A stretch of DNA of 31,225 bases, taken from an uncultured bacterium (GTDB lineage: Bacteria; Calescibacteriota; Calescibacteriia; Calescibacteriales; Calescibacteriaceae). The stretch lies in the NCBI GenBank assembly GCA_938036315.1, contig CALHPK010000015.1, positions 1-31,225 of the forward strand. Direction: 5' to 3'. Every line of letters begins with the position of its first letter. Position 1 is the stretch's first letter. The notes under the pieces were generated by a model, which saw nothing but the letters and a program-made list of their open reading frames with translations, ran no database searches and was not told where the DNA came from. Shown here piece after piece: positions 1 through 7,753 of this stretch. The position numbers were made by a program, and so were the translations under genes.

Positions 1-1
1 T

Positions 2-361
2 GCTGCAATTATGACTAACTCCCGAGCTATCTTAGGTAAGGGAGCTTATATTGTATCCCATCTTGCTGCAGTTGAAACAAACCCAAATGTTCTAAATAAT
101 CTTTGGGCATTCTATTGGCTTTGCACTGTAGATATGTCAAACTATATTGATAATCCTTCTTATCCATCACTTCGCTTAAGTAAAATCAAAGAAATCCCAA
201 TCCCCCTCCCCCCACTTTCCGAGCAAAAGCGCATAGTAAGTCAATTAGAGGCCCTACAGGACAAAATAAAAGCCCTCAAAGAAGCCCAAAAAGAAACAGA
301 AGAGGAGCTTAAAGGATTGGAACAATCCATATTAGAAAAAGCCTTCCGTGGCCAGTTGTAA
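2..361 (+). CDS. hsdS: Type I restriction-modification specificity subunit (HsdS), C-terminal fragment
   Basis: The reading frame is already open at base 2, so the gene starts left of the window and only its last 119 residues are visible. They show the end of a target-recognition domain (SYPSLRLSKIKEIPIPLPPL), then the SEQKRIV motif and a long coiled coil ending in EKAFRGQL. That is the classic C-terminal conserved region of HsdS proteins. HsdS recognises the DNA target and docks HsdM and HsdR; those partners are not visible and may lie upstream. Family assignment is secure, but target specificity cannot be read. An ATG at base 11 is internal and is not the real start. Confidence 0.93.
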   Translation, partial: AAIMTNSRAILGKGAYIVSHLAAVETNPNVLNNLWAFYWLCTVDMSNYIDNPSYPSLRLSKIKEIPIPLPPLSEQKRIVSQLEALQDKIKALKEAQKETEEELKGLEQSILEKAFRGQL

Positions 362-365
362 AACT

Positions 366-611
366 ATGAATCAAACCCTAAAGCTTCCAAAGGAATTGGC
401 AGAAAGGATAAAAACTTAGCTGATGGAAAAAGAATTTTGGGAAACAAACCTTCCCAATGCCCTATATCCCCTTACCGATGGAGAAACTAACATAGCTTTT
501 ATCCATCTGGCACTATGCTTTTGCAATGTAAAAATAGCAAAGAAATATAAAGACCAGATATTAAACAATATTAGCTTACATATGCACATGCTACTGAAGG
601 TGGCAACTTGA
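366..611 (+). pseudogene. Small unknown ORF interrupted by an in-frame TAG
   Basis: One frame runs from ATG at 366 to TGA at 609-611 and is broken only by TAG at 417-419. The first piece (MNQTLKLPKELAERIKT) and the second (from ATG 423, 62 residues) look like consecutive parts of one protein of about 80 residues. No Shine-Dalgarno sequence precedes either ATG. The gene begins 4 bases after the hsdS stop, so it may be an accessory or remnant of the restriction locus. I do not recognise the family. It could also be a real 62-residue protein from 423, or chance coding. Confidence 0.3.
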
Positions 612-673
612 GTTATAATACTGACTTAATAGTTATAATGACTTAATTGCAACGAAAATTTTTGATTGTTAGC

Positions 674-702
674 TTGAAACATACTTTATTCTTATTTATT
701 TT
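674..702 (+). promoter_or_regulatory. Possible promoter of tRNA-Leu
   Basis: TTGAAA at 674-679 and TATTTT at 697-702 are spaced by 17 bases, directly before the tRNA at 711. The -10 match is weak and the region is AT-rich, so chance is possible. Confidence 0.25.
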
Positions 703-710
703 ATATTAGT

Positions 711-798
711 GGGTAGGTGGCGGAATAGGTAGACGCAGAGGACTTAAAATCCTCTGGAGGGTAATACCTCCGTGCGGGTTCGAGTCCCGCCCTACCCA
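711..798 (+). tRNA. tRNA-Leu (anticodon UAA)
   Basis: An 88-base type II tRNA can be folded by eye. The acceptor stem is GGGTAGG with CCTACCC and the discriminator is A798. The D arm is GCGGAATAGGTAGACGC. The anticodon stem GAGGA/TCCTC encloses loop CTTAAAA (anticodon TAA). A long variable arm follows (GGAGG...CCTCC), and the T arm is GCGGG-TTCGAGT-CCCGC. The long variable arm and discriminator A fit leucine. The 3' CCA is not encoded (CT follows), so it must be added after transcription. Confidence 0.96.
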
Positions 799-881
799 CT
801 TCATCCAAAGCACAGATTAAACTCAGTTTCTAAAATTGCCCTAAAATTGCTATGAATCTACCGCGTGAGTAGCTCAGTAAA

Positions 882-1397
882 TTACTGTATAATAAACTCC
901 GTAAAGTAAATGTTTATTATTCTGCCAGTCTCCAAAATCGCATTCAATCTTGAAATTAGCTCCTCCTTTAAAATGTACTGCGCTTCATATCCCCTTATCT
1001 CGGACATAGTTTTAGATGACAGCAACCCTATTACAGCATCCTTCAGTAGCGGTTCCTTCTCCTGTATCTCCGCAACAGTTATCCCCCTATCCACCTCAAA
1101 GGTCAGTGAAACCTTCAGAAACCTCGGGACATTTACATCAGCAAGGTTCACAACTAAAGAGTAACCTGGTATTAAAATTCCTTTCTTTGCAGCAACTTTA
1201 GCAACCTCAACCTCCTCCTTTTTCTTAGACTCTCCAAAAAATCCCTTGTATCCCCAATATCCAAGCGCACCAATTGCCAAAATTACTGCAAGATACATAA
1301 TAAATGGGGGAATTCCGAACTTTATCTTTCTCTTAGCTTTCCTTTCTTCCTCACCAGCACCTATCTCTTCTATCAGCTCAATTTTTTCCTCCTCCAT
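882..1397 (-). CDS. fliL: Flagellar basal-body-associated protein FliL
   Basis: 171 residues. The cytoplasmic N-terminus is charged, one membrane segment spans about residues 31-52 (PPFIMYLAVILAIGALGYWGY), and the rest is a periplasmic domain. The segment GYSLVVNLADVNVPRFLKVSLTFEV is the typical FliL beta-sheet core. The C-terminus (INIYFTEFIIQ) matches the usual FliL ending. FliL sits around the stator units of the flagellar motor and affects torque. It is last in a minus-strand run after the NHL protein, 113 bases downstream of that stop. No other flagellar gene is adjacent; flhB lies about 8 kb away. The Shine-Dalgarno sequence is weak. Confidence 0.92.
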   Translation of the reverse strand: MEEEKIELIEEIGAGEEERKAKRKIKFGIPPFIMYLAVILAIGALGYWGYKGFFGESKKKEEVEVAKVAAKKGILIPGYSLVVNLADVNVPRFLKVSLTFEVDRGITVAEIQEKEPLLKDAVIGLLSSKTMSEIRGYEAQYILKEELISRLNAILETGRIINIYFTEFIIQ

Positions 1398-1490
1398 ACT
1401 TAAATCTTAATCGCAATTTTATTTTTTTTCTTTTTCTCTACTAGCCTTTATCTGCTGAATCCAAAATAAATTCATAAGATTCATACCTTC

Positions 1491-1526
1491 TTTTAGACAA
1501 TCTCTATCTTTTAGACAATCTCTATC
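1491..1526. repeat. 18-bp tandem duplication over the stop codon of the NHL gene
   Basis: Two exact head-to-tail copies of TTTTAGACAATCTCTATC occupy 1491-1508 and 1509-1526. On the minus strand the unit encodes KIEIV plus a stop, so the duplication gives the preceding gene a second, untranslated copy of its own last codons and stop. Confidence 0.9.
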
Positions 1527-2959
1527 TTTAGCTCTTCCGCCCGTGGAGACATGGGGTCAACATACAATATCCTATGATTCCCTGTATCGCAAATCACAAT
1601 TGACCCCTTAATTATTTTTACATCCTCTGGTTCAAATAACCTTTTATTTGTTATCGTTATGGTGGAAACTGTGTTTTGGAATAGTACTCTTATAGCATTG
1701 TTGAGCATATCCGCAATGAAAATAACATCTTTGTATACCTCGAGAGCTGAAGGAGATTGAAAAAGAGACTTTCCAGCTGGACCATCTTTATGACCGCTAC
1801 CATTTCCACCAGCCAAGACTTTTGTTCTACCTTCCGAAATTTCCTTTATCGAGTCAGTTCCAGAATCTGCAACTATAATCTTACCATCTCTATACAGTGC
1901 ATAATAAGGAAAATCCAACTCCCCCCTAACTTCCTGAATTTCCGGGCGCTCACCTTGTAGCACATCTTTACTTATTTTGAACACTTTGCCCACATGTGAC
2001 ACCACAACAAAACTATCGCCCCCATATGATATACTTTTCGGAAATGGCAAATCTATCTCTACTGGCACATCCTTTCTCTCAAGATCTATAACTTTTATAC
2101 GATGCCCAAGGTAATCACACACAAGCAAAAATCTTCCGTCCTCCGAAAAGCATAAACCTTCTGGATGTTCAAACTTTATATCTTTGAAAACCCCATCGGT
2201 CTGATTTTCTCTATTTCCTTTACCTTTATCTTTGCCATCGCTTTCACCCTTTCCACCTATGATGTAGAGCAATTCATAAAAACTATTTAGCATCAGAACC
2301 TCTTTTCTTCCACTATTTGATATCGCAATAAGTCTTGATTCCTTGTGATATGCTATCTTTGTTGGGAAATATAAGCCTTTGTAAAATTTCTTTTCGTACT
2401 GCAGCAGTTCAAAATCCCCAGATACAGATCCTGGGTCACCTGTTGTATTTTTTTCTTTTTTTTCCTCATCTTGTTCCTCTTCATTTTCTTCCCATTTCTC
2501 TTTTTCCCAATCTATTTCAGGTGATTCTGTGTGGCAACCTTCGGTTTTTGCTCTGCCGAATCTTATAAAGTAATTGAAGATTTCCTCAGCTCCCTGAATC
2601 TTCCCGATAACATTGGAATTTTCATCTGTCATCACTAGCGCTGGTAATTTTGATATGAGTAGCGAACTTGCCAAAGTTCTGTCAATATCTATAGCCACTG
2701 GAATCTTTATGCAAAATCTCTTTATGATTCTCACAACCGTTCTTTCGGATCTCTCCCCTTCACTTTCAGGTGAAAATATGGCAAACCTTTCACATTGGAA
2801 TTTATCCGCTATTGTTTGAACATCTGTTACGTATCTCCGAGAGAAGAAGATAAGAACAAAAGGAGGTTTCTTTTTGTATATATTCTCATTCAAGTTCAGC
2901 CATATGAGGCTTGCTGGGAAATCTACTTTCTGATACCCAATTATTTTTTCAAATATCAC
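1511..2959 (-). CDS. Thioredoxin-like/NHL-repeat protein (NHLRC2-type architecture)
   Basis: 482 residues. Residues about 15-140 look like a thioredoxin fold (WLNLN..., PFVLIFFSRRY, then SKLPALVMTDENSNVIGKIQG around the cis-proline position). The CxxC is replaced by SRRY, so it should not be redox-active in the usual way. A highly acidic linker follows (about 150-178). Then come about five NHL-type blades to the C-terminus, for example FEHPEGLCFSEDGRFLLVCD, ADSGTDSIKEIS, FIADMLNNAIRV and VICDTGNHRILYVDP. NHL propellers bind proteins or ligands. No clear signal peptide is seen, so the location is unclear. The ATG overlaps the exbD stop by 4 bases, implying translational coupling. Architecture is confident; function is unknown. 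Confidence 0.82.
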   Translation of the reverse strand: MIFEKIIGYQKVDFPASLIWLNLNENIYKKKPPFVLIFFSRRYVTDVQTIADKFQCERFAIFSPESEGERSERTVVRIIKRFCIKIPVAIDIDRTLASSLLISKLPALVMTDENSNVIGKIQGAEEIFNYFIRFGRAKTEGCHTESPEIDWEKEKWEENEEEQDEEKKEKNTTGDPGSVSGDFELLQYEKKFYKGLYFPTKIAYHKESRLIAISNSGRKEVLMLNSFYELLYIIGGKGESDGKDKGKGNRENQTDGVFKDIKFEHPEGLCFSEDGRFLLVCDYLGHRIKVIDLERKDVPVEIDLPFPKSISYGGDSFVVVSHVGKVFKISKDVLQGERPEIQEVRGELDFPYYALYRDGKIIVADSGTDSIKEISEGRTKVLAGGNGSGHKDGPAGKSLFQSPSALEVYKDVIFIADMLNNAIRVLFQNTVSTITITNKRLFEPEDVKIIKGSIVICDTGNHRILYVDPMSPRAEELKIEIV

Positions 2960-3357
2960 TTTTGCTGAGTAACAAGTCCGATCCTCTCTATTCCAACTTT
3001 TTTTATAGTATCCATAACTTCTATAACTACCTCGTATTTTACATTTTTGTCTGCTTCTATAGCTACTTCCTTCTTTTTCAGTTGAGCTAACACATTTTCG
3101 AGTTCCGCCGTGCTCCTGATATAAAGCCCATTCACTGTTATTTTGCCATCTCTACTTATTGTTATAATGGGGATATCCTCCGTTTGTTCTGTCAACACTG
3201 GAGATTCAGCTCGAGGAAGGTCAACTTCAAAAGAATGTTTCAAAACAGGAGCAGTTATCATAAAAATTATGAGTAAAACAAGCATTATATCGACAAGCGG
3301 GATAACATTTGGAGAAGCTTCAAAGTCCGCATCAGAATCAGCTCTCCTAAACTCCAT
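2956..3357 (-). CDS. exbD: ExbD/TolR family biopolymer transport protein
   Basis: 133 residues. A short cytoplasmic N-terminus (ADFEASPNVIPLVDIMLVLL) leads into one membrane helix at about residues 17-38. It carries the conserved Asp of the family (PLVD), which takes part in proton flow. The periplasmic domain has the typical pattern DIPIITISRDGKITVNG...VAIEADKNVKYEVVIEVMDTIKKVGIERIGLVT. ExbD/TolR normally works with an ExbB/TolQ partner to energise TonB or the Tol-Pal system. No ExbB/TolQ gene is present in this window. It overlaps the NHL gene by 4 bases and follows the carboxyltransferase gene by 28 bases. ExbD cannot be told from TolR here. Confidence 0.9.
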   Translation of the reverse strand: MEFRRADSDADFEASPNVIPLVDIMLVLLIIFMITAPVLKHSFEVDLPRAESPVLTEQTEDIPIITISRDGKITVNGLYIRSTAELENVLAQLKKKEVAIEADKNVKYEVVIEVMDTIKKVGIERIGLVTQQK

Positions 3358-3385
3358 ATTTAATTTATTTTATTCATTAATTCAG

Positions 3386-5050
3386 TTACATTCTGAAGAC
3401 TGGATATTTGGGTTCTGAAATTTCTGAGTTGGAAGATACCTCAAGGCATATAGCAAGTACTTCTCGTGTATTTTCAGGAAAAATTATTCCATCATCCCAA
3501 AGCCTTGAATCTGAATAAAGTGGGCTACCTTCAGTTTCGTACTTTTGGAATATTTCATTGTATATTTTCTCTTCTTCTTCTCGAGACAGTTCTAAACCTT
3601 GCCTTTTAAGCTGATTTTTCTTTATTGTGATAAGGACCAAGGCAGCCTGCTTTGCTCCCATAACTGAAATTCTCCCGGTAGGCCACATAAAAAGGAAACG
3701 CGGTTCATATGCTCTTCCCGCCATCGCATAGTTACCGGCTCCGTGTGATCCCCCTATTATTACCGTGATCTTAGGGACCGAAACGGTGGCAACAGCCTGC
3801 ACCATCTTGGCACCATGCTTTACTATCCCTCCCTCTTCATACTTCTTACCAACCATAAAACCAGCTATATTCTGAAGAAACAATAATGGAATCTTTCTTT
3901 GGTTGCAAAGCTCAATAAAGTGAGCACCCTTTAGTGCTGATTCTGAAAATAAAACTCCATTATTGGCTACTATACCGACCAAAATCCCCTTAATTCTAGC
4001 GAAACCACAAACGAGAGTTTGTCCGTATAATTTTTTGAACTCTAAAAATCGTGAGCCATCGACTATCCTCGCTATTACCTCTCTCATATCAAAGGGTTTT
4101 CTTAGATCTGGGGGAATTATTCCTAAAACCTCATCTGGGGGATACAATGGATCTTGATAATCATCAATAGCTGAGATCTCTTTTCTTATTCTCTTTGGGT
4201 TTGAGAAATCTCTTAATGTAGCAATTATAGCCCTTGCAATCTCCAGTGCTGATTGGTCGTTATCAGCAATATGATCGACAACTCCTGATGTTCTGGCATG
4301 CAGTATAGCACCTCCGAGCTCCTCTTCTGTGACATCTTCTCCGGTTGAAGCCTTGACAAGCGGAGGACCACCAAGGTAAATGGTACCAGTTCCTTTCACA
4401 ATCACGCATTCGTCACTCATTGCCGGAACATACGCCCCCCCTGCGGTACACATACCCATAACAACTGCTATCTGCGGTATGCCCTTTGCACTCATCCTTG
4501 CCTGATTGAAAAATATTCTTCCAAAATCATCCTTATCTGGGAACACCTCAGATTGAAGTGGTAAAAATGCACCTCCAGAGTCGACAAGGTAAACTATAGG
4601 AAGTCTGTTTTGCTCTGCAATTTCCTGAGCTCTCAGGTGCTTCTTTACCGTCTCTGGAAAATATGACCCCCCTTTCACAGTAGCATCATTTGCAACTATA
4701 ACAGTGTAGTTCCCACATATCTGCCCTATCCCTGTAATTATTCCAGCCTGGGGGACTTGGTTTTCATACATCCCGTAGGAAGCAAGAGGAGAGAATTCCA
4801 AAAATTTTCCGTCATCTACAAGCTTCTCTATCCTCTCTTTAGCGAGAAGTTTCCCTCTGCTTTTGTGTAGCCTTACCGCCTCTTCATCTCTTCTCACCTT
4901 TACCTCATCAATAATGGATCTATATCTATCCACTACTTCTTTGTTCTTTGAATAGAATTCCTTGAACTCCTCAGAACTTGTCCTTATATTGGATTTTATC
5001 ACCGGAAATTCATCATTCAACATCTTATCTACTGATTTTTCGAGACTCAT
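3386..5050 (-). CDS. Acyl-CoA carboxylase carboxyltransferase (beta) subunit, methylcrotonyl-CoA type
   Basis: 554 residues with two crotonase-like halves. The first contains [20 protein letters not shown] and [17 protein letters not shown]. The second contains [40 protein letters not shown] and [15 protein letters not shown]. These motifs, and an N-terminus like methylcrotonyl-CoA carboxylase beta, favour that branch over propionyl-CoA carboxylase. The enzyme moves CO2 from carboxybiotin to an acyl-CoA. The biotin carboxylase and carrier subunits are not in this window. Substrate cannot be fixed by eye: methylcrotonyl-, geranyl- and related CoAs remain possible. It starts the minus-strand run carboxyltransferase-exbD-NHL-fliL and is divergent from the MmgE/PrpD-like gene. 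Confidence 0.92.
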   Translation of the reverse strand: MSLEKSVDKMLNDEFPVIKSNIRTSSEEFKEFYSKNKEVVDRYRSIIDEVKVRRDEEAVRLHKSRGKLLAKERIEKLVDDGKFLEFSPLASYGMYENQVPQAGIITGIGQICGNYTVIVANDATVKGGSYFPETVKKHLRAQEIAEQNRLPIVYLVDSGGAFLPLQSEVFPDKDDFGRIFFNQARMSAKGIPQIAVVMGMCTAGGAYVPAMSDECVIVKGTGTIYLGGPPLVKASTGEDVTEEELGGAILHARTSGVVDHIADNDQSALEIARAIIATLRDFSNPKRIRKEISAIDDYQDPLYPPDEVLGIIPPDLRKPFDMREVIARIVDGSRFLEFKKLYGQTLVCGFARIKGILVGIVANNGVLFSESALKGAHFIELCNQRKIPLLFLQNIAGFMVGKKYEEGGIVKHGAKMVQAVATVSVPKITVIIGGSHGAGNYAMAGRAYEPRFLFMWPTGRISVMGAKQAALVLITIKKNQLKRQGLELSREEEEKIYNEIFQKYETEGSPLYSDSRLWDDGIIFPENTREVLAICLEVSSNSEISEPKYPVFRM

Positions 5051-5165
5051 TGTAAAAGAATATTTAAAGCTACACGAATATTTTGGTCAAATACAGATTT
5101 AATTAAATTGCAAAATCGGACTGCACAATATCTAAAACTTTGGATAAAATGCCTAACTTAAATAT

Positions 5166-6542
5166 GTGATAGTAGAACTTATAAGAGACTATGCATATCA
5201 TATAAAAAAGATGGAAGTTCCCAAGAATATCTACGATTTTGTCAAGCTACAGATCGAAAATCTTGAGCTCTCAGCTAAGGCTGGGAAAAGGAAAGTAAAA
5301 TTAAATCACAAGATTTTAGAGAAACTCAACTTACCAGATCAGATCATTCAACTTATGCACAACTCAGCTTCATCTGTAATATACGATTGGGATGATTATC
5401 TTTTCGCTGGACACACAGGGCACTCAGCAGTGTTTACATCGAAGGCTTTCTCAAACAAAGAGGAGGAGATAATAAAAGCTACACTTTTGGGTAATGAGAT
5501 TGGAGGGAGAATCGGAATCCTAACTCTTATTGGTCCTCTAAATGGTCAAATGATGACACACCTACACGGAATTATTTCAGCAACGGTCACAGAATTTCTC
5601 CTTGGAGACATAAATAAAATCCCTCAAAGAGTCCTATTGTACCTTGCAAATCCGAACTTCCTGACTTTTGGAGGTTTTTTTGAGCACAAGGCATCAACCG
5701 TTATTTCTCCTATTTTATCTGGTGTACTATCATCGCTTTTTGAACTAAGCTATAGCGGAATCCAATCCATTGAACAGGAGTTTTTTAATCTCTACTCCTG
5801 GGGTAACTCATATAAAATAGCAGAGAGTCTCTTCTCTCCCGATTTTTTCCTAACTGAGACACTTATGATAAAGAAACTTCCTGGTTGCGCCTATGTGCTA
5901 CCACAACTTGAGTCAATAATATCACTGAAGGAGAGAATAAAAAGAGAAGACGGAGAGTTTATATCTTCATGTATTGAGTATATACGGGTTGAGTATTCTA
6001 TAATTCCTGCCATACTTGACAAAATAGTTTCAAAGTTCAGTGGCTCTGCGTTTGCTCCGCAATTTTCAACACCACTTTGTCTTGCTATTGCACTTACTGA
6101 CGATTCATTCTCGTTCACCTCTTACGACAAGTACGAAAATAGAAAGGGAGATATCTTACGGCTTCTGAATAAAATCTCTCTCATACATAATAAAGAATTT
6201 ACAAGGCAGGTACTTGAAAGCTTAAGATATATTCCTATTCCAGATGTTTCATTAAGTTCACTAAAGAAAGCGGTGCCAAGGATAGCTGATTTTTTTTGGC
6301 TTCTTAAGGATTCTATTATTGTTGGCCTGAATGCCCTGACCAGCTTAAAAAGGAATACAAAAATCAATAAAGAAAATCTTCAGAATTTAGAATTCATATT
6401 CCCAGTCCGCATCCTACTCAAATACAAGGGGAAAATTCTCGAAGAATCAAGAAAAACACATTCCTTCCGCATAAAAGATAAAGAACTAATAAGTAAATTC
6501 ATATCACAAAAAGAAAAAATGATAATATCAAATCTTTCATAA
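5166..6542 (+). CDS. MmgE/PrpD family-like protein
   Basis: 458 residues, the normal length for the MmgE/PrpD family (2-methylcitrate dehydratase, iminodisuccinate epimerase and relatives). The diagnostic stretch is SASSVIYDWDDYLFAGHTGHSAVF followed by KATLLGNEIGGRIG. It corresponds to the family pattern N(A)xxHxxDxDD...HPGxxV and then GYEV..R. The C-terminal half is divergent and I see no clear match there. The start is GTG at 5166: the ATG at 5164 reads straight into TGA. It faces the carboxyltransferase gene across 115 bases and precedes a MaoC hydratase, which suggests an acyl-CoA or methylcitrate-type acid pathway. The substrate is unknown. Confidence 0.68.
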   Translation: MIVELIRDYAYHIKKMEVPKNIYDFVKLQIENLELSAKAGKRKVKLNHKILEKLNLPDQIIQLMHNSASSVIYDWDDYLFAGHTGHSAVFTSKAFSNKEEEIIKATLLGNEIGGRIGILTLIGPLNGQMMTHLHGIISATVTEFLLGDINKIPQRVLLYLANPNFLTFGGFFEHKASTVISPILSGVLSSLFELSYSGIQSIEQEFFNLYSWGNSYKIAESLFSPDFFLTETLMIKKLPGCAYVLPQLESIISLKERIKREDGEFISSCIEYIRVEYSIIPAILDKIVSKFSGSAFAPQFSTPLCLAIALTDDSFSFTSYDKYENRKGDILRLLNKISLIHNKEFTRQVLESLRYIPIPDVSLSSLKKAVPRIADFFWLLKDSIIVGLNALTSLKRNTKINKENLQNLEFIFPVRILLKYKGKILEESRKTHSFRIKDKELISKFISQKEKMIISNLS

Positions 6543-6571
6543 TAAATTCAAATTTCATAATACAATTCAAA

Positions 6572-6599
6572 AAATTCTTATCTATAAATTCTTATCTAT
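6572..6599. repeat. 14-bp tandem duplication in intergenic DNA
   Basis: AAATTCTTATCTAT occurs twice head to tail (6572-6585 and 6586-6599). The flanking stretches TCATAATACAATTCAAAAAA and TCTATAATACAACTTAAAAAA are also near-copies, so a larger, imperfect duplication of about 50 bases is likely. Confidence 0.8.
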
Positions 6600-6618
6600 A
6601 ATTCTATAATACAACTTA

Positions 6619-6692
6619 AAAAATTTCTGCCCCCTTTATTTTAAAGATATTTTATTTCGATTCGAAAATCTTTCACATACACTCTTGTGAAA
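6619..6692 (+). promoter_or_regulatory. Candidate regulatory region upstream of the MaoC gene
   Basis: Three elements are packed together. A 17-mer at 6619-6635 (AAAAATTTCTGCCCCCT) is shared exactly with 29945-29961. A perfect inverted repeat TTTCGA-T-TCGAAA lies at 6655-6667, with outer arms AAAGAT (6643-6648) and ATCTTT (6668-6673). A second inverted repeat, TTTCAC...GTGAAA, lies at 6671-6676 and 6687-6692. The maoC ATG is about 100 bases further on. A repressor or activator site is plausible. No strong -35/-10 pair is seen. Confidence 0.35.
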
Positions 6693-6792
6693 ACAAAAGA
6701 AAGGTATCTGGGAACTTATCTTTATATGCGATCAATCGATACGTAAAAAAATTGAGAAAATCAAAAAATGATGTCCCAATAGAAAAATATTA

Positions 6793-7650
6793 ATGGCTAT
6801 GGTAGAAGAAAAGGTAGTTAAAGAGTATGAACCTGAGGTAGTATCGATAACAGAAGAGGCTATCAAGAAATATATAGAAGGTGTAAGTGAAGATAATCCT
6901 TTTTATTTAAAGGATATTGTAAAAGCTCCCCCACTTTATGCTACAGCCCTATCTGTACCATTTACAGGAAGAGTACTGCTAGATGATGAAGTCAACCAGG
7001 GTGTAAACCCTATGAGAGTTGTGCACGGGGAGCAGGATTCAAGAATATACGAACTGATAAAGGCTGGCGATGAAATAAAAATTCTGACTAAATTCTTAGG
7101 AAGAGAGGAGAAAGAAACAGGAACGCTCTTTATAATCAAAGCAGAGCAATTAAATAACAAAACCGGGAAAAAAATAGGAGAAGGCTACCACATCTACTTT
7201 ATAAGAGGAGAAAAAAAAGATAAAACTCAAAAGAAGACAGAAGAAGCAGAGAAAAAACCTGACGAATCAAAGAAAATATATGAATGGAAGATTAAGGTCG
7301 CAAAAGATCAACCTATAAAATATGCTGAAGGCTCCGGAGATAGATTCCCAATACACACTGATGAGAATTTCGCAAAAGCTATGGGATTTCCTACAATAAT
7401 ACTCCATGGTATGTGCACTATGGCTTTTGCTATCAAATCAGTAGTAGACAATGTTCTGAACAGAAACCCTGAAAGAATAAAAAGGGCAAGGGTCAGATTT
7501 TCGAAAATTGTCCTTCCAGAGCAGACCCTGACCTTCTGCGGATATGAAAGTGATCAGAAACCAGAGATAGGAAAAAAGAGAATCGACATAATCGCGGTAA
7601 ACGATAATGGAGAAGAAGTACTCAAAAACGCATTTATTGAAGTCGACTGA
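6793..7650 (+). CDS. MaoC-like acyl-CoA hydratase, two hotdog domains
   Basis: 285 residues. An N-terminal hotdog-like half (about 15-140) is joined by a Lys/Glu-rich linker (about 142-165) to a C-terminal MaoC domain. The hydratase motif is intact: Y177-A-E-G-S-G-D183-R-F-P-I-H188, then GFPTIILHGM with H205. D183 and H188 match the catalytic Asp/His of (R)-specific enoyl-CoA hydratases. The likely reaction is hydration of an enoyl-CoA, or the reverse dehydration, as in beta-oxidation or mesaconyl/methylmalyl-type pathways. The N-half lacks the motif, as usual in double-hotdog forms. The start ATGGCTATGG has no clear Shine-Dalgarno. It follows the MmgE/PrpD-like gene after 250 bases. Confidence 0.88.
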   Translation: MAMVEEKVVKEYEPEVVSITEEAIKKYIEGVSEDNPFYLKDIVKAPPLYATALSVPFTGRVLLDDEVNQGVNPMRVVHGEQDSRIYELIKAGDEIKILTKFLGREEKETGTLFIIKAEQLNNKTGKKIGEGYHIYFIRGEKKDKTQKKTEEAEKKPDESKKIYEWKIKVAKDQPIKYAEGSGDRFPIHTDENFAKAMGFPTIILHGMCTMAFAIKSVVDNVLNRNPERIKRARVRFSKIVLPEQTLTFCGYESDQKPEIGKKRIDIIAVNDNGEEVLKNAFIEVD

Positions 7651-7753
7651 TCGCTGAATCAAACCTCCCAAATTTTCCATTTTTCCCATAAAAATCATAA
7701 CAGCTCCTTATATTTTGTATAATTATAATTATTTCATAAAAGGGGGTATAGGC

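Noticed and set aside
2-798. An integrated island using tRNA-Leu as attachment site
   Set aside because: The restriction genes lie on the 5' side of the tRNA. I found no copy of the tRNA 3' end elsewhere in the window, and there is no integrase.
856-890. A tRNA-like stretch (GTAGCTCAGTAA) before fliL
   Set aside because: It resembles a tRNA D arm, but there is no anticodon or T arm in the following bases and no acceptor pairing. The 13-base palindrome CAGTAAATTACTG at 875-887 covers the fliL stop and may be part of a weak terminator, but it has no T-run.
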